Below, in pieces: positions 43,559 to 51,822 of a DNA stretch of 64,000 nucleotides (position 1 is its first letter; every line of letters begins with the position of its first letter). The position numbers and the translations under genes were made by a program. The notes under the pieces were generated by a model, which was given only the letters and a program-made list of their open reading frames with translations, had not been told where the DNA came from and did no database searches. The DNA comes from Oscillatoria sp. SIO1A7 (lineage in GTDB: Bacteria; Cyanobacteriota; Cyanobacteriia; Cyanobacteriales; Laspinemataceae): contig JAAHFN010000005.1 of the NCBI GenBank assembly GCA_010672965.1, positions 354,796-418,795 on the forward strand. Reading direction: 5' to 3'.

Positions 43559-44725
43559 CTACGTCCCCCATTTTTCAATAGCGCGGCGCAGGGCACCTTC
43601 GGGCAAAGAGTTTAGCTCGAAAGACTTGCCTTGAGCGTTCCATTCTAAAGCTTCAAAAAAAGCTGTAACTCCAGCAGCAGCGCCATCTGGATGATCCATA
43701 ATGCCCGTGCCAGCATTGAGAATTACATCGCTCCCATAATCTCGATTGGCTTTCGGTACTATGCCCGGTTTAATGCCAGCGGAGGGAACTGGAAATACAT
43801 TGCGCGATCGCAAAATATCCCGAATTTTTCCTTCTTCCTCTGCCTCAAAAGGCAAACTGCCATAATGGCTTGGATACAATACCGCATCCGCACCGGCATA
43901 AGCCATCAAAGTTCCCAACACCACCGAATAAGCCATACCATAATTTGGGGCACCGCACCAAGCACCCGCCAAGGCCGGATGGGCAAAAATGGGTACGTTA
44001 ATCTCCGGATCTGCTGCCAGAGATTCCAAAACAGAAAACCCGTAAGAAAGCACATTCAGCAGCAAAGCATTGGCACCTTCTCGCACTAAAATACGAGCGC
44101 TTTCTAAAGGAGTCTTGCCAATATCGCTAGTGACATTAGTGGCATATAGCACAGTGCGTCCCGTCGTTTGCTTGATGCGATCGATAACTTCGCGGCAAGC
44201 TCGCAGCCTTTCTAAGGTTTCGGCTCCGGCAATATTGCCCATAATTTCATCATCTTTAATCAGATCCAATCCGGCATTGGCAACTCGGTCGAGAATATTG
44301 GCGTGTTCCTGGGCTGAGATTCCCAAAGCTGGTTTAAAAATTGCCATAACTAGAGGGCGATCGCGAACCCCGAGAATTTCCCGAATACCGCTAATGCCAA
44401 ATTTGGGACGCTTGCCATATCCTTCTGGCAAGCGAACCGCCATTACTTTTGCCGGTCCGGCCATTGAGTATTTGCCAAATATTGCCGTCAGCAGGCTCGG
44501 GATATCATTCTCTACGTTTTCTTCTGGAAAGCTAATAGTAGCCACGCTCTCCCCCGTAGTTTCAACTTTGCCCGAGATCACTTTTGCCAAATGCTTCTGA
44601 AACGATTCTTCCCAATGAGCATAGCGAGAATCCCAAGTTCCAGCGGTTTGACCGATAGCAATAATCTTGGCCTGCTTCTGCGGATCTACTCCTGGCGGGA
44701 AACGATAGTCAACTTCGATTGCCAT
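43559..44725 (-). CDS. mtnW: RuBisCO-like protein, 2,3-diketo-5-methylthiopentyl-1-phosphate enolase
   Basis: 388 residues from the ATG at 44725, preceded by AGGA; a TTG at 44758 in the same frame is less likely. Form IV RuBisCO fold: FKPALGIS (Lys131) and the carbamylated-Lys/metal motif GLDLIKDDE (Lys157, Asp159, Glu160) are kept. The loop corresponding to HRAMH reads HPALAGAW, and the C-terminal Lys loop of true RuBisCO is changed, so it should enolise rather than carboxylate. Cyanobacterial members (e.g. Microcystis) have this activity. Next to mtnX, which uses its product. Confidence 0.93.
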   Translation of the reverse strand: MAIEVDYRFPPGVDPQKQAKIIAIGQTAGTWDSRYAHWEESFQKHLAKVISGKVETTGESVATISFPEENVENDIPSLLTAIFGKYSMAGPAKVMAVRLPEGYGKRPKFGISGIREILGVRDRPLVMAIFKPALGISAQEHANILDRVANAGLDLIKDDEIMGNIAGAETLERLRACREVIDRIKQTTGRTVLYATNVTSDIGKTPLESARILVREGANALLLNVLSYGFSVLESLAADPEINVPIFAHPALAGAWCGAPNYGMAYSVVLGTLMAYAGADAVLYPSHYGSLPFEAEEEGKIRDILRSRNVFPVPSAGIKPGIVPKANRDYGSDVILNAGTGIMDHPDGAAAGVTAFFEALEWNAQGKSFELNSLPEGALRRAIEKWGT

Positions 44726-44771
44726 TTCCTGATTTATTTTTTTCTTGTCAATTGCCAATCGTATTTTACAG

Positions 44772-44896
44772 CCGTAGGACGGGCGTCTTGCCTGTCCAAT
44801 TAATGACCTGTCCCGATCGCGCCAAGTCCCTATAGAACAGGCCAGAGGCCCGTCCTAGAAAATTCCATTGGACAGGCCAGAGGCCCGTCCTACCCG
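44772..44896. repeat. GTAGGACGGGCGTC / GACAGGCCAGAGGCCCGTCC palindromes
   Basis: GTAGGACGGGCGTCTTGCC followed by two copies of GACAGGCCAGAGGCCCGTCC, part of the GTAGGACGGGCG core family. Confidence 0.8.
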
Positions 44897-44974
44897 GGTA
44901 TCCCGAAAATTCAAAATTCTCTCATTCAAAATTCAAAACTCTCAAGCGCTCGAACTCAAAACTCTCCCATCACC

Positions 44975-45838
44975 CTACGGGGAGCAATCTTTGCGATTAA
45001 CTTGACGTAGTTCGAGAAATTCTAAAGAAACGGGCAAGGCACCCGATCGCAATTGAACTGCCAGCTCGTCCACTTCTTCAAAGGTAAATTGTCCGCTAAT
45101 AACGGCAGCTCCTCCGGTAATGCCGGTTTTGGCAAATTCCGCAGGGACTCTGGGAGCGCTGACGAGTTCGCCATTGAGAAAAATACCAATCTTTCGCCCG
45201 GTTCCTGCCATCTTTTTAGTGATTTCGGCAAAGAGTTCGGCTCCAGTCTTGTCAAATTGAATAGCTATCTGCCAGTTTGAGCCGCCGCTAGATTCTGGCA
45301 CGGCATCTTTAATATAAGTACCCGTCAAGCCTGTAGGGTCGTAGAGGCTGGCGATCGCTTCGTTAACTTTTTTTATTTCTGCATCAACTTCCGCTAGCGA
45401 TCGACTAAAAACCCTCTCTCTTAAATCTAATAAATTTTGCTTTCTCACCTGCAACGCGCTCAGTTCTTCCTCGCTGCCGCTTCTTTGCTGTCGAAACTCT
45501 AGATTGCCTTGACTTATCAGCAACTTTTGAGCCTTTTCGAGATCCCTCGCCCCCGACAGTTGGACTGTAATTCGCCCTTGGCCGATTGCTTGAATCGCCG
45601 CCCGCTGGAACTCTAGGTTGTTGGCGCGCTTTTTTAAAATCTCGATAACTTTCTCTGTCTCTTCAGGGGTTGCAGGCCGGTTTTCTTCCTCGGACTCCAG
45701 TTCCAGGACGAACTCTACCCCCTGAAAGGGACAGAGCAAAGAATCCGAGACTCGACCGCTATGGCAACCAGCAATAGCCAACAAAATTACCAATATGGTT
45801 GCAATTCGGCATCGGTATTTATGGCTGGTATTAAGCAT
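44975..45838 (-). CDS. Lipoprotein with SecD P1-like periplasmic domain
   Basis: 287 residues. A basic start, hydrophobic stretch and lipobox LAIAGC (Cys25) mark a lipoprotein. The body resembles the periplasmic head of SecD: ETEKVIEILKKRANNL, LISQGNLEFRQQ, TGLTGTYIKDAVPES, IAIQFDKTGAELFAEIT, IGIFLNGELVSAPRV, ITGGAAVISGQFTFEEVDELAVQLRSGALPVSLEFLE. The RND transmembrane bundle that normally follows is absent, and the protein ends soon after. A complete secD elsewhere in the genome would be expected. It may help late steps of secretion as a soluble, membrane-tethered chaperone; inference. It divides mtnW from mtnD. Confidence 0.85.
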   Translation of the reverse strand: MLNTSHKYRCRIATILVILLAIAGCHSGRVSDSLLCPFQGVEFVLELESEEENRPATPEETEKVIEILKKRANNLEFQRAAIQAIGQGRITVQLSGARDLEKAQKLLISQGNLEFRQQRSGSEEELSALQVRKQNLLDLRERVFSRSLAEVDAEIKKVNEAIASLYDPTGLTGTYIKDAVPESSGGSNWQIAIQFDKTGAELFAEITKKMAGTGRKIGIFLNGELVSAPRVPAEFAKTGITGGAAVISGQFTFEEVDELAVQLRSGALPVSLEFLELRQVNRKDCSP

Positions 45839-45861
45839 TTTAAAAAAATCAAAATCATAAT

Positions 45862-45971
45862 TATAGCAGTAAGCGATTAGCTCTCAGCAGTCAGCAGTCA
45901 GCTAAAGTCCTGCCATATAAGCACTCGCACGCATCTTGTAACTGTCAAACACCTTAATCGGTAGTGCTATA
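45862..45971. repeat. MITE-like element, family C, copy 3
   Basis: TATAGCAGTAAGCGATTAGC...AACACCTTAATCGGTAGTGCTATA, 110 bp, directly upstream of the SecD-like gene. A C-run (46027) and A/T-rich DNA follow up to mtnD. Confidence 0.85.
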
Positions 45972-46125
45972 ATGTTTTATTGAATAATTTCTATCGCAAC
46001 TAATTTAAAATACATACAAACATAGCATAGCACCCCCCCCACTCAAGCAAGAAGGGTGCGTAGTTTATGCGATTGTTAAAACCTAAAACTAAAAAGCGGA
46101 TTTGGAGTCAACTATCGCGCTCAAA

Positions 46126-46722
46126 CTAGCTTTGCAAAACCAAATCCTTTTCCTTCAATGCCGCGCTCTTACTAAACTTTTGGGCTTGTATGCGAACCGC
46201 TGTTTTACTGTAATAGGGCACCCAACCTTCTGTGCCGCTAAAATAGCGAACGGCTTTGATACGTCGGGAGGGGGTCAGAACAAACCAATGTTCTGTCCCT
46301 GCGGGAATGTTGATATATTGCTCGGCTTGTATGGTCAGCTCCATTTGAGAGCCGTCGGGACGAACGAAACCAAAAGTCCCTTCGCCGTCAATAACATAGC
46401 GAACTTCATCATCGGCATGGGTGTGGCACTTATCAAATTTACTTAGCAGCACGTCCAAGGAAGGAATATTGGGATGCAGCACTATTAGGTCGCGAGATTG
46501 ATAGCCAAGCGATCGCTGGAGCTGCTCGAAGTATCTGTCTAGCGATCGCAACACCTTCTCCTTCTCCTCATCATTAAGGCTCTCTTTGGCAAGTAAAGCA
46601 GCAACCTCTGAAGAGGCCCCTAATGGCCAGCGATTCAAACTGACCCCTAGGAGGGCAAGTTCCCGGGCAACATCGCTCATTGTCGTATATGTCGTACCAT
46701 TTTCCAGTTGCAGGATTGCCAT
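46126..46722 (-). CDS. mtnD: Acireductone dioxygenase
   Basis: 198 residues, cupin fold. Oxidises the acireductone to formate and 4-methylthio-2-oxobutyrate (Fe form) or to methylthiopropionate, CO and formate (Ni form). Metal site: HTHADDEVRYVIDGEGTF and the C-terminal His in GTEHWFVL. The N-terminal half and length fit the bacterial ARD family. First gene on this strand of the methionine-salvage island; the upstream region is A/T-rich. Confidence 0.95.
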   Translation of the reverse strand: MAILQLENGTTYTTMSDVARELALLGVSLNRWPLGASSEVAALLAKESLNDEEKEKVLRSLDRYFEQLQRSLGYQSRDLIVLHPNIPSLDVLLSKFDKCHTHADDEVRYVIDGEGTFGFVRPDGSQMELTIQAEQYINIPAGTEHWFVLTPSRRIKAVRYFSGTEGWVPYYSKTAVRIQAQKFSKSAALKEKDLVLQS

Positions 46723-47325
46723 AGTTTATCCTCTTCAAAGAATATTGCTTGATTTTATAGAACAGAATACCAGAAAAAATACTTATTTGGTTAATTGTAC
46801 TTACTCTGGCTAGTAACGTTAAGGAGACTCCCTGCCCTGCTAAGGTCCTTTGAATTAGCCCATTATGGGGACCTCTTAACGCAAAAGGGCGACAAGGTTA
46901 CGTCAGCTTTCGCGCTCTGCAACCTGGATAGTAAAAATTTTCTTAAGTGCATTTGCAAACACAATTACACCAGCGAACCACTGCTAGCGCCGGGTATTCT
47001 GGGATTGACAGAGTAGGGTTGAACCGGGCTTCCTTTAAATGTTGGTTTTTTGCTTAAGCTTTTAGGCGATCGCCTACCAGTTGACCGTACAATATTTGAC
47101 GTTCCAGTGCAGTTGGTGGTAGTGCAGTTGGTGGCTGTGAAGTTGGTGGCTGTGAAGTTGGCCCCAAACTTATATTTGGATTAGTCCGGTGGCGATCGTC
47201 CGACAAGCCGCCTCTTGACAGCCAGATAGTATTGCACAATGTTACGCCAGCAATTTTACACCAGCAACTTTACGCCAAACGAGTAGCAAGAATAGAACAG
47301 CAAGACTAGAAACGGAGAAGTGAAT
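46723..47325. other. Intergenic stretch, no gene recognised
   Basis: About 600 bp. There is a small GTGCAGTTGGTGG/CTGTGAAGTTGGTGG repeat at about 47108-47160. Short open frames on both strands have no recognisable product. Promoters of mtnD and the TerB-like gene should lie here. Confidence 0.5.
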
Positions 47326-47805
47326 ATGTCTGATATGGAGCAAGACGGTGCCCTGTGGATGCTAAAAGATGTGTATGGGTTTAAAAACCTTCCGCCGGAT
47401 GGGGACTATAAGGCATTTATCAAAGCGGTTCTCATTTGTGCAAAAGGAGATGGCGTCCTGGCACAAGAAGAAAGAGACTGGGTAGTTGGTCGCGCTGCAG
47501 CCTATCGCAATACCGGATATGAACTAGCAAAGACTTACGAGGCCAATGAGGACTTGCTTTATGTCCTGAGTCAGGCACCTATGCTGGACAAGGGCGCTCG
47601 TCGAATGATTCTTTATGTTGCTATTCAGGCTTGTGCTGCTGATGGAGAATATCATGCCGAGGAAAAGGCGGAAGTTCAAAAACTAGCCAAATATCTTGGA
47701 GTCGCAGAAGGCGTGCTTAATCAAATAGAGCAACAATGCGTAGAAGAACTAAAGATGCGCGAACAACGAATTGCCATACTCTTTCCAGAGGGCGTTCCTT
47801 ACTAA
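47326..47805 (+). CDS. TerB-like domain protein
   Basis: 159 residues; GGAGAAG precedes the ATG at 47326 by a good distance (a GTG at 47320 is in frame). The helical pattern with KAFIKAVLICAKGDGVLAQEERDWVVG and VAIQACAADGEYHAEEKAEVQKLAKYLGV matches the repeated acidic helix pair of TerB/DjlA-like domains, which bind metal. Such proteins occur in tellurite/stress systems and alone in cyanobacteria. No ter genes nearby; function unknown. Confidence 0.75.
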   Translation: MSDMEQDGALWMLKDVYGFKNLPPDGDYKAFIKAVLICAKGDGVLAQEERDWVVGRAAAYRNTGYELAKTYEANEDLLYVLSQAPMLDKGARRMILYVAIQACAADGEYHAEEKAEVQKLAKYLGVAEGVLNQIEQQCVEELKMREQRIAILFPEGVPY

Positions 47806-47951
47806 ACTGTATCTGAGTTGGCTGGCAGTATTTGCTAGCTAACTACCCTATTATAGTTGGCGATTAATCTCAACCAGTTCACCCGTAGGATAGGCGTCCC
47901 GCCTGTCCTACAAACGATCGCTTTTTTTTGTGTAATTAAGCGTATTTGATA

Positions 47952-48135
47952 TATAGCAGTAAGCAGTCAGCCCTATGCCCTCCTTGGGCAGGCTATGCCC
48001 CAGAGGGCAGGCTACGCCTACGCCTAGACTTAGCCTCGGGACATGCTTTCAGCTTTCAGCTTGAGCGTCAAAGCCTTGCCAATTCAAGATGTTGGCGTTT
48101 TGCAACTGTCAAACACCTTAATCGGTAGTGATATA
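47952..48135. repeat. MITE-like element, family C, copy 4
   Basis: TATAGCAGTAAGCAGTCAGC...AACACCTTAATCGGTAGTGATATA with an extra GCTATGCCC/GGGCAGGCTACGCC core. It abuts a family B right-end remnant (TTAAGCGTATTTGATATA) at 47936. Confidence 0.8.
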
Positions 48136-48302
48136 TATTGTCATTTAAAACAAAAATGAGACTTTCTGGTTGGGGCGATTTCGCGCGAAATCGCCCCTAC
48201 ATAAAGAGCGCGAGCAACGCTCTCAAGCTCGGTGCGCGTAGGCGTAGCCTGCCGGCGCTACAAATAATAAGGCTCCTGTCTGTTGGCTCGTCAGCGATGG
48301 GA

Positions 48303-49346
48303 TTATTGGCCGAAAAAGGCTGGATAGACAAAGGCGAAAGCAGTGGAACTTGGGATTGGCGTCCCGTCGAGTTCTTCAACCGCTACCGTTTCCAAGGAAG
48401 TATCCCAGCGAGCCCGAATTTGCCGCCCGTTAAATTCTAGGGTTTGTTCGCCTATTTTCTTCATTTCCGAATGAACGAATTGCTGACTGACGCCAGAGAA
48501 GCGATTCTCCTGCGGAGACGCTGCGCGAACGCGCGGCGTTCCTCCATCCGCTTCCCAGACATAGCTAACAATTTCTTTCGGATGCAGGGCGAGCTGGTCT
48601 TGATTGCGAACCGGGAAAATAATCCTCTCGTTGGTGTAGTAGGTTCCGTAGGGATAGCTTTGATAATTGCGCTTGTGCCCAGTTTCCGTGCCAAGAATTT
48701 TGCTCTCGGGATGCTTTGCCAGCCAAGCGCCTAATGTTGTTTTCACTGCTGGGATTTTTTCCAAGCTCTGGTTGACCTTATCGCCCAGAATACCCAGTCC
48801 CCAGGGTTGGGCGTAGAGACTGTCAGTAGCGCGATCGTACATGACCAGACAGCTTTGATAGAGTTTCCCCGTTACTCCAAATGTCGTATCTCCCCGCTTA
48901 AAAGCAACAATAGTATCGCATAGAGGACAGTAAGAAACGCTTATATTGACCCCACCCACGGTATCGTTAACCATTTCATGCCAATTCATAATTCCAAAAG
49001 GATAAGCCTTTGCCTCTCCATTAATAATGACGCCAATAACCTTGTGGTCTGCGGCAAAAGGGGTGGTCTGGGCAGTATCGAAATCGGGGTTGTCAATACT
49101 GGGAATGCCATCTTTTGGCGGCCCGCCATTGAGAATTTGCTCTAAATCAACTCGGGCATTTTTCTGGAGGTCTATGTTTTGCTTTTGAAGATCTCTCAGT
49201 TCTCGGTCTTGGTCGTGCAGATACTGGGTTAAATTAAAGTGGCTCAGCTTAAAATTGTCCCAGCCTCCCGCTTCGACAACCATCGCACTCAATGCCAATG
49301 TCGCTACTGAAGTTATGCCTAGGATGATTTTGATAGCTTTTTTCAT
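48303..49346 (-). CDS. DUF3179 domain-containing exported protein
   Basis: 347 residues. Signal peptide (KKAIKIILGITSVATLALSAMVVEA). DUF3179 motifs: VIINGEAKAYPFGIMNWHEMVND and VSYCPLCDTIVAFKR, with Cys residues that may bind metal, then FGVTGKLYQSCLVMYDRATDS. Function of the family is unknown. Residues near VWEADGGTPRVRAASPQENRF contain an in-frame copy of a palindromic genomic repeat (48501-48530). Stop lies within repeat-rich DNA. Confidence 0.85.
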   Translation of the reverse strand: MKKAIKIILGITSVATLALSAMVVEAGGWDNFKLSHFNLTQYLHDQDRELRDLQKQNIDLQKNARVDLEQILNGGPPKDGIPSIDNPDFDTAQTTPFAADHKVIGVIINGEAKAYPFGIMNWHEMVNDTVGGVNISVSYCPLCDTIVAFKRGDTTFGVTGKLYQSCLVMYDRATDSLYAQPWGLGILGDKVNQSLEKIPAVKTTLGAWLAKHPESKILGTETGHKRNYQSYPYGTYYTNERIIFPVRNQDQLALHPKEIVSYVWEADGGTPRVRAASPQENRFSGVSQQFVHSEMKKIGEQTLEFNGRQIRARWDTSLETVAVEELDGTPIPSSTAFAFVYPAFFGQ

Positions 49347-49361
49347 ACCATAGCCTCTTTT

Positions 49362-49447
49362 GAGTTTTGAGTTTTAAGTTTTGAGTTTTGAGTTTTAAGT
49401 TTTGAGTTTTAAGTTTTGAGTTTTAAGTTTTGAGTTTTAAGTTTTGA
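49362..49447. repeat. Heptanucleotide array (GAGTTTT/AAGTTTT)
   Basis: About twelve 7-bp units upstream of the DUF3179 gene, followed by CCCCATGT/CCCCAAGT units near 49505-49555. Confidence 0.93.
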
Positions 49448-49639
49448 GTGGCAATTCTTTAATTGAAAATTTAAAAGTCAAACCTCAAAACTTTCCTCAA
49501 GTCCCCGAGTCCCCATGTCCCCATGTCCCCAAATCCCCAAGTCCCTATCTCCCCATGCCTAGTTCTCTGATAACTGGCATTTTAGTTGTCGATCGCATAA
49601 AATGACCGCAAGAGCAATGAAAGTCGATCGCTTGATTAT

Positions 49640-50575
49640 ATGCCAGTCAACGTACAAACCCGGGCATACATAGAAATGATGTCCGAGGGGGAAAAGCAAC
49701 CTCTAGAGGAACGGGAGCCTACAGAAGTCCGGGAAGAAGTAGAGCAGAAGGCAGCGGATATAGCTCCCGAGCCAGAAGCCGTTGCCGAGATAGACAATCG
49801 CACTATTCCCGGTCCAGTAGGAGCGATTCCCATCCGCATCTATCGGCCAGAAGGGACGGGACCGTTTCCCATTTTAGTCTATTTCCACGGCGGCGGTTGG
49901 GTGGTAGGTAGCCTGGAAACCGTAGATTTCATCTGTCGGAATTTAGCCAACGGAGCCGACTGCATTGTAGTCTCGGTGGCTTATCGTCTGGCACCAGAAC
50001 ACAAATTTCCGGCGGCTGCGGAAGATGCCTATGCCGCTACCAAATGGGCCGCAGAGAATGCTGCGGCAATCGGCGGTTCGGATGGTAAGATCGCCCTGGC
50101 CGGGGATAGCGCTGGGGGTAACTTGGCGGCAGTAGTGGCGCTGATGGCGCGAGATAAAGGGGAACCGTCTTTAAGATACCAAGTGCTATTTTATCCGGTC
50201 ACTCATTATGGTTTTGATACCCAGTCTTACGAGCAATGTGCCGAGGGCTATCTATTAAGTAGGGAGGATATGATCTGGTTTTGGAATTGCTATTTGGCTT
50301 CGCCAGAAAATGGCGATCGCCCTTACGCATCTCCCTTATTGGCTAAAGACTTAAGCAATTTGCCGCCCGCTCTGATTATTACTGCCGAGTATGATGTCTT
50401 GCGAGACGAGGGAGAAATGTATGGCGATCGCTTAATAGTTGCTGGAGTCTCTGCCAAGACTACTCGCTATCGCGGCACTGTTCATGGATTTCTCAATGCT
50501 GCTAAATATATAGACCAGGGTTGGGAAGCTTTGGCTGAGGCGGCGGCGGAATTGCGCAAGGTCTTTCAAGTCTGA
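49640..50575 (+). CDS. Alpha/beta hydrolase (hormone-sensitive lipase family esterase)
   Basis: 311 residues. Oxyanion motif HGGGW (83-87), nucleophile Ser157 in GDSAGG, Asp252 in EYDVLRDE and His282 in VHGF form a complete triad. No signal peptide; cytoplasmic. Family members hydrolyse short-chain esters. Substrate unknown. Residues about 19-45 carry an extra acidic stretch (EREPTEVREEVEQKAADI). Confidence 0.93.
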   Translation: MPVNVQTRAYIEMMSEGEKQPLEEREPTEVREEVEQKAADIAPEPEAVAEIDNRTIPGPVGAIPIRIYRPEGTGPFPILVYFHGGGWVVGSLETVDFICRNLANGADCIVVSVAYRLAPEHKFPAAAEDAYAATKWAAENAAAIGGSDGKIALAGDSAGGNLAAVVALMARDKGEPSLRYQVLFYPVTHYGFDTQSYEQCAEGYLLSREDMIWFWNCYLASPENGDRPYASPLLAKDLSNLPPALIITAEYDVLRDEGEMYGDRLIVAGVSAKTTRYRGTVHGFLNAAKYIDQGWEALAEAAAELRKVFQV

Positions 50576-50787
50576 AAGTTTATAGCAGATCTGAAACGAG
50601 CGGCTATATAGCGCTACGCGCAAGTCTCAAGGTAATAAGTCAAAAGTATAATCTGACTAAGGAACGAGCATTTATTGTCTTAACTCATTTGCGTAGTGCT
50701 ATATACCGTTAGGGAAGCGAGCGGGAAGCGATCGCGGAGCGCGTTATTAAACCAGGGGCTCGCTCATCCCAATACGGAAATTTATTT

Positions 50788-50895
50788 TATAGCAGTAAGC
50801 AGTCAGCTTTCAGCTTTCAGCTTTCAGCTAAAGTCCTGCGATTCTTCGCAATAAAGACATTTGTAACTGTCAAACACCTTAATCGGTAATGCTAT
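50788..50895. repeat. MITE-like element, family C, copy 5
   Basis: TATAGCAGTAAGCAGTCAGC, three CTTTCAG units, and AACACCTTAATCGGTAATGCTATG at the right. Confidence 0.83.
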
Positions 50896-51019
50896 GCCGA
50901 TATTGTTGCTAGTGCCGCTGTGGGTAATTAAAAATTATTTCATTCAAAATGAAAAATGTTTTTAAGCTCTGGCTTTGACTCTTTGTTTGATTGTTTTAGA
51001 GTACGGTAGCAGAAAATCT

Positions 51020-51424
51020 ATGCCGTTCAAAAATATCGTTATTTTAAGCTTGTTGTCTTTGCTATTGCTGCTTGCGTTTTCTGGACGGGTTTCTGGGCAG
51101 GCATCGACTGCGATCGCCTCTTCCAATCTCTCGGCTCGGGTTTTGAGATTGGAATCGGATCTATTTCAAGCGCGATCGCAGCTGAATCGTTTGGAAAGTC
51201 AGGTCGCTCGCCAGGGCCGACGCCTAGAATCCCAGCGCCTAGAATCCCAGCGCCAATCCCAAACTGGAGGGAATCCTGCAGGCTCGTCGCCTTCCCCCCC
51301 TCGACTCAAACCATCGGAACCAACAGAAGAAGAACAATTCGATCGGCTGGCTACCCTGGTTATAGAACTGAAACAACAGCTCGAAGAATTAGAGGCGCGA
51401 GTTGTTCTTCTAGAATCGCCATAA
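51020..51424 (+). CDS. Exported coiled-coil protein of unknown function
   Basis: 134 residues from the ATG at 51020 (MPFKNIVILSLLSLLLLLAFS...), a clear signal peptide; the frame also begins at 50975. Mature part: a coiled coil (about 30-75) with LESQR repeats, a Pro/Ser-rich hinge, and a second coiled coil at the end (FDRLATLVIELKQQLEELEARVVLLE). No family recognised. The repeated AGAATCCCAGCGCCT (51226-51255) encodes the LESQR units. Confidence 0.65.
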   Translation: MPFKNIVILSLLSLLLLLAFSGRVSGQASTAIASSNLSARVLRLESDLFQARSQLNRLESQVARQGRRLESQRLESQRQSQTGGNPAGSSPSPPRLKPSEPTEEEQFDRLATLVIELKQQLEELEARVVLLESP

Positions 51425-51542
51425 AATAGGGTGTAGGGTGTAGGGTGTGGGGAAAGAGATGGGGGAGGGTGGGGAGAGGGGCTTTCAAGGGTATGTTTTT
51501 TATAATTCCCCTTTTTGGAGTTGCCAGCGAGCGGCATAAATG

Positions 51543-51615
51543 TCTGGGGCGAAGCATTCCATTTCATAAATTTATTTGAAAGCAAAGGTTATCTCGGGAA
51601 TGCTGTCGCCCCTAC
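51543..51615. repeat. Family A palindrome, copy 9
   Basis: TCTGGGGCGAAGCATTCC...GGAATGCTGTCGCCCCTAC between the coiled-coil gene and the GUN4 gene. Confidence 0.85.
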
Positions 51616-51714
51616 GTTTTATTTCGAGGGTCGATCGTGGCCAGACAACATCAAATCTAAAAAACATACCCTTGAAAGGGGGAGAGGGGGAGGATGGGGA
51701 GGAGAATATATCTC

Positions 51715-51815
51715 CGCCTTCTTCCCAAACTTCCCACACTTCCCAAACTTCCCACACTTCCCACACCCCACACCCCACACCCTACACCCTAAACCCTACA
51801 CCCTACACCCCACAC
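51715..51815. repeat. ACTTCCCA and CACCCTA tandem arrays
   Basis: 9-10-bp CTTCCCACA units followed by 7-bp CACCCCA/CACCCTA units, ending 8 bp before the start codon of the GUN4 gene. Confidence 0.9.
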
Positions 51816-51822
51816 TCTAATA

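Noticed and set aside
43559..44725. True RuBisCO large subunit
   Set aside because: Metal-site residues are kept but the HRAMH loop and C-terminal catalytic loop are changed, and it lies with mtnX, mtnB and mtnD.
46795..47239. Small frames on both strands between mtnD and the TerB-like gene
   Set aside because: No family, poor starts, one derived from a GTTGGTGG repeat.
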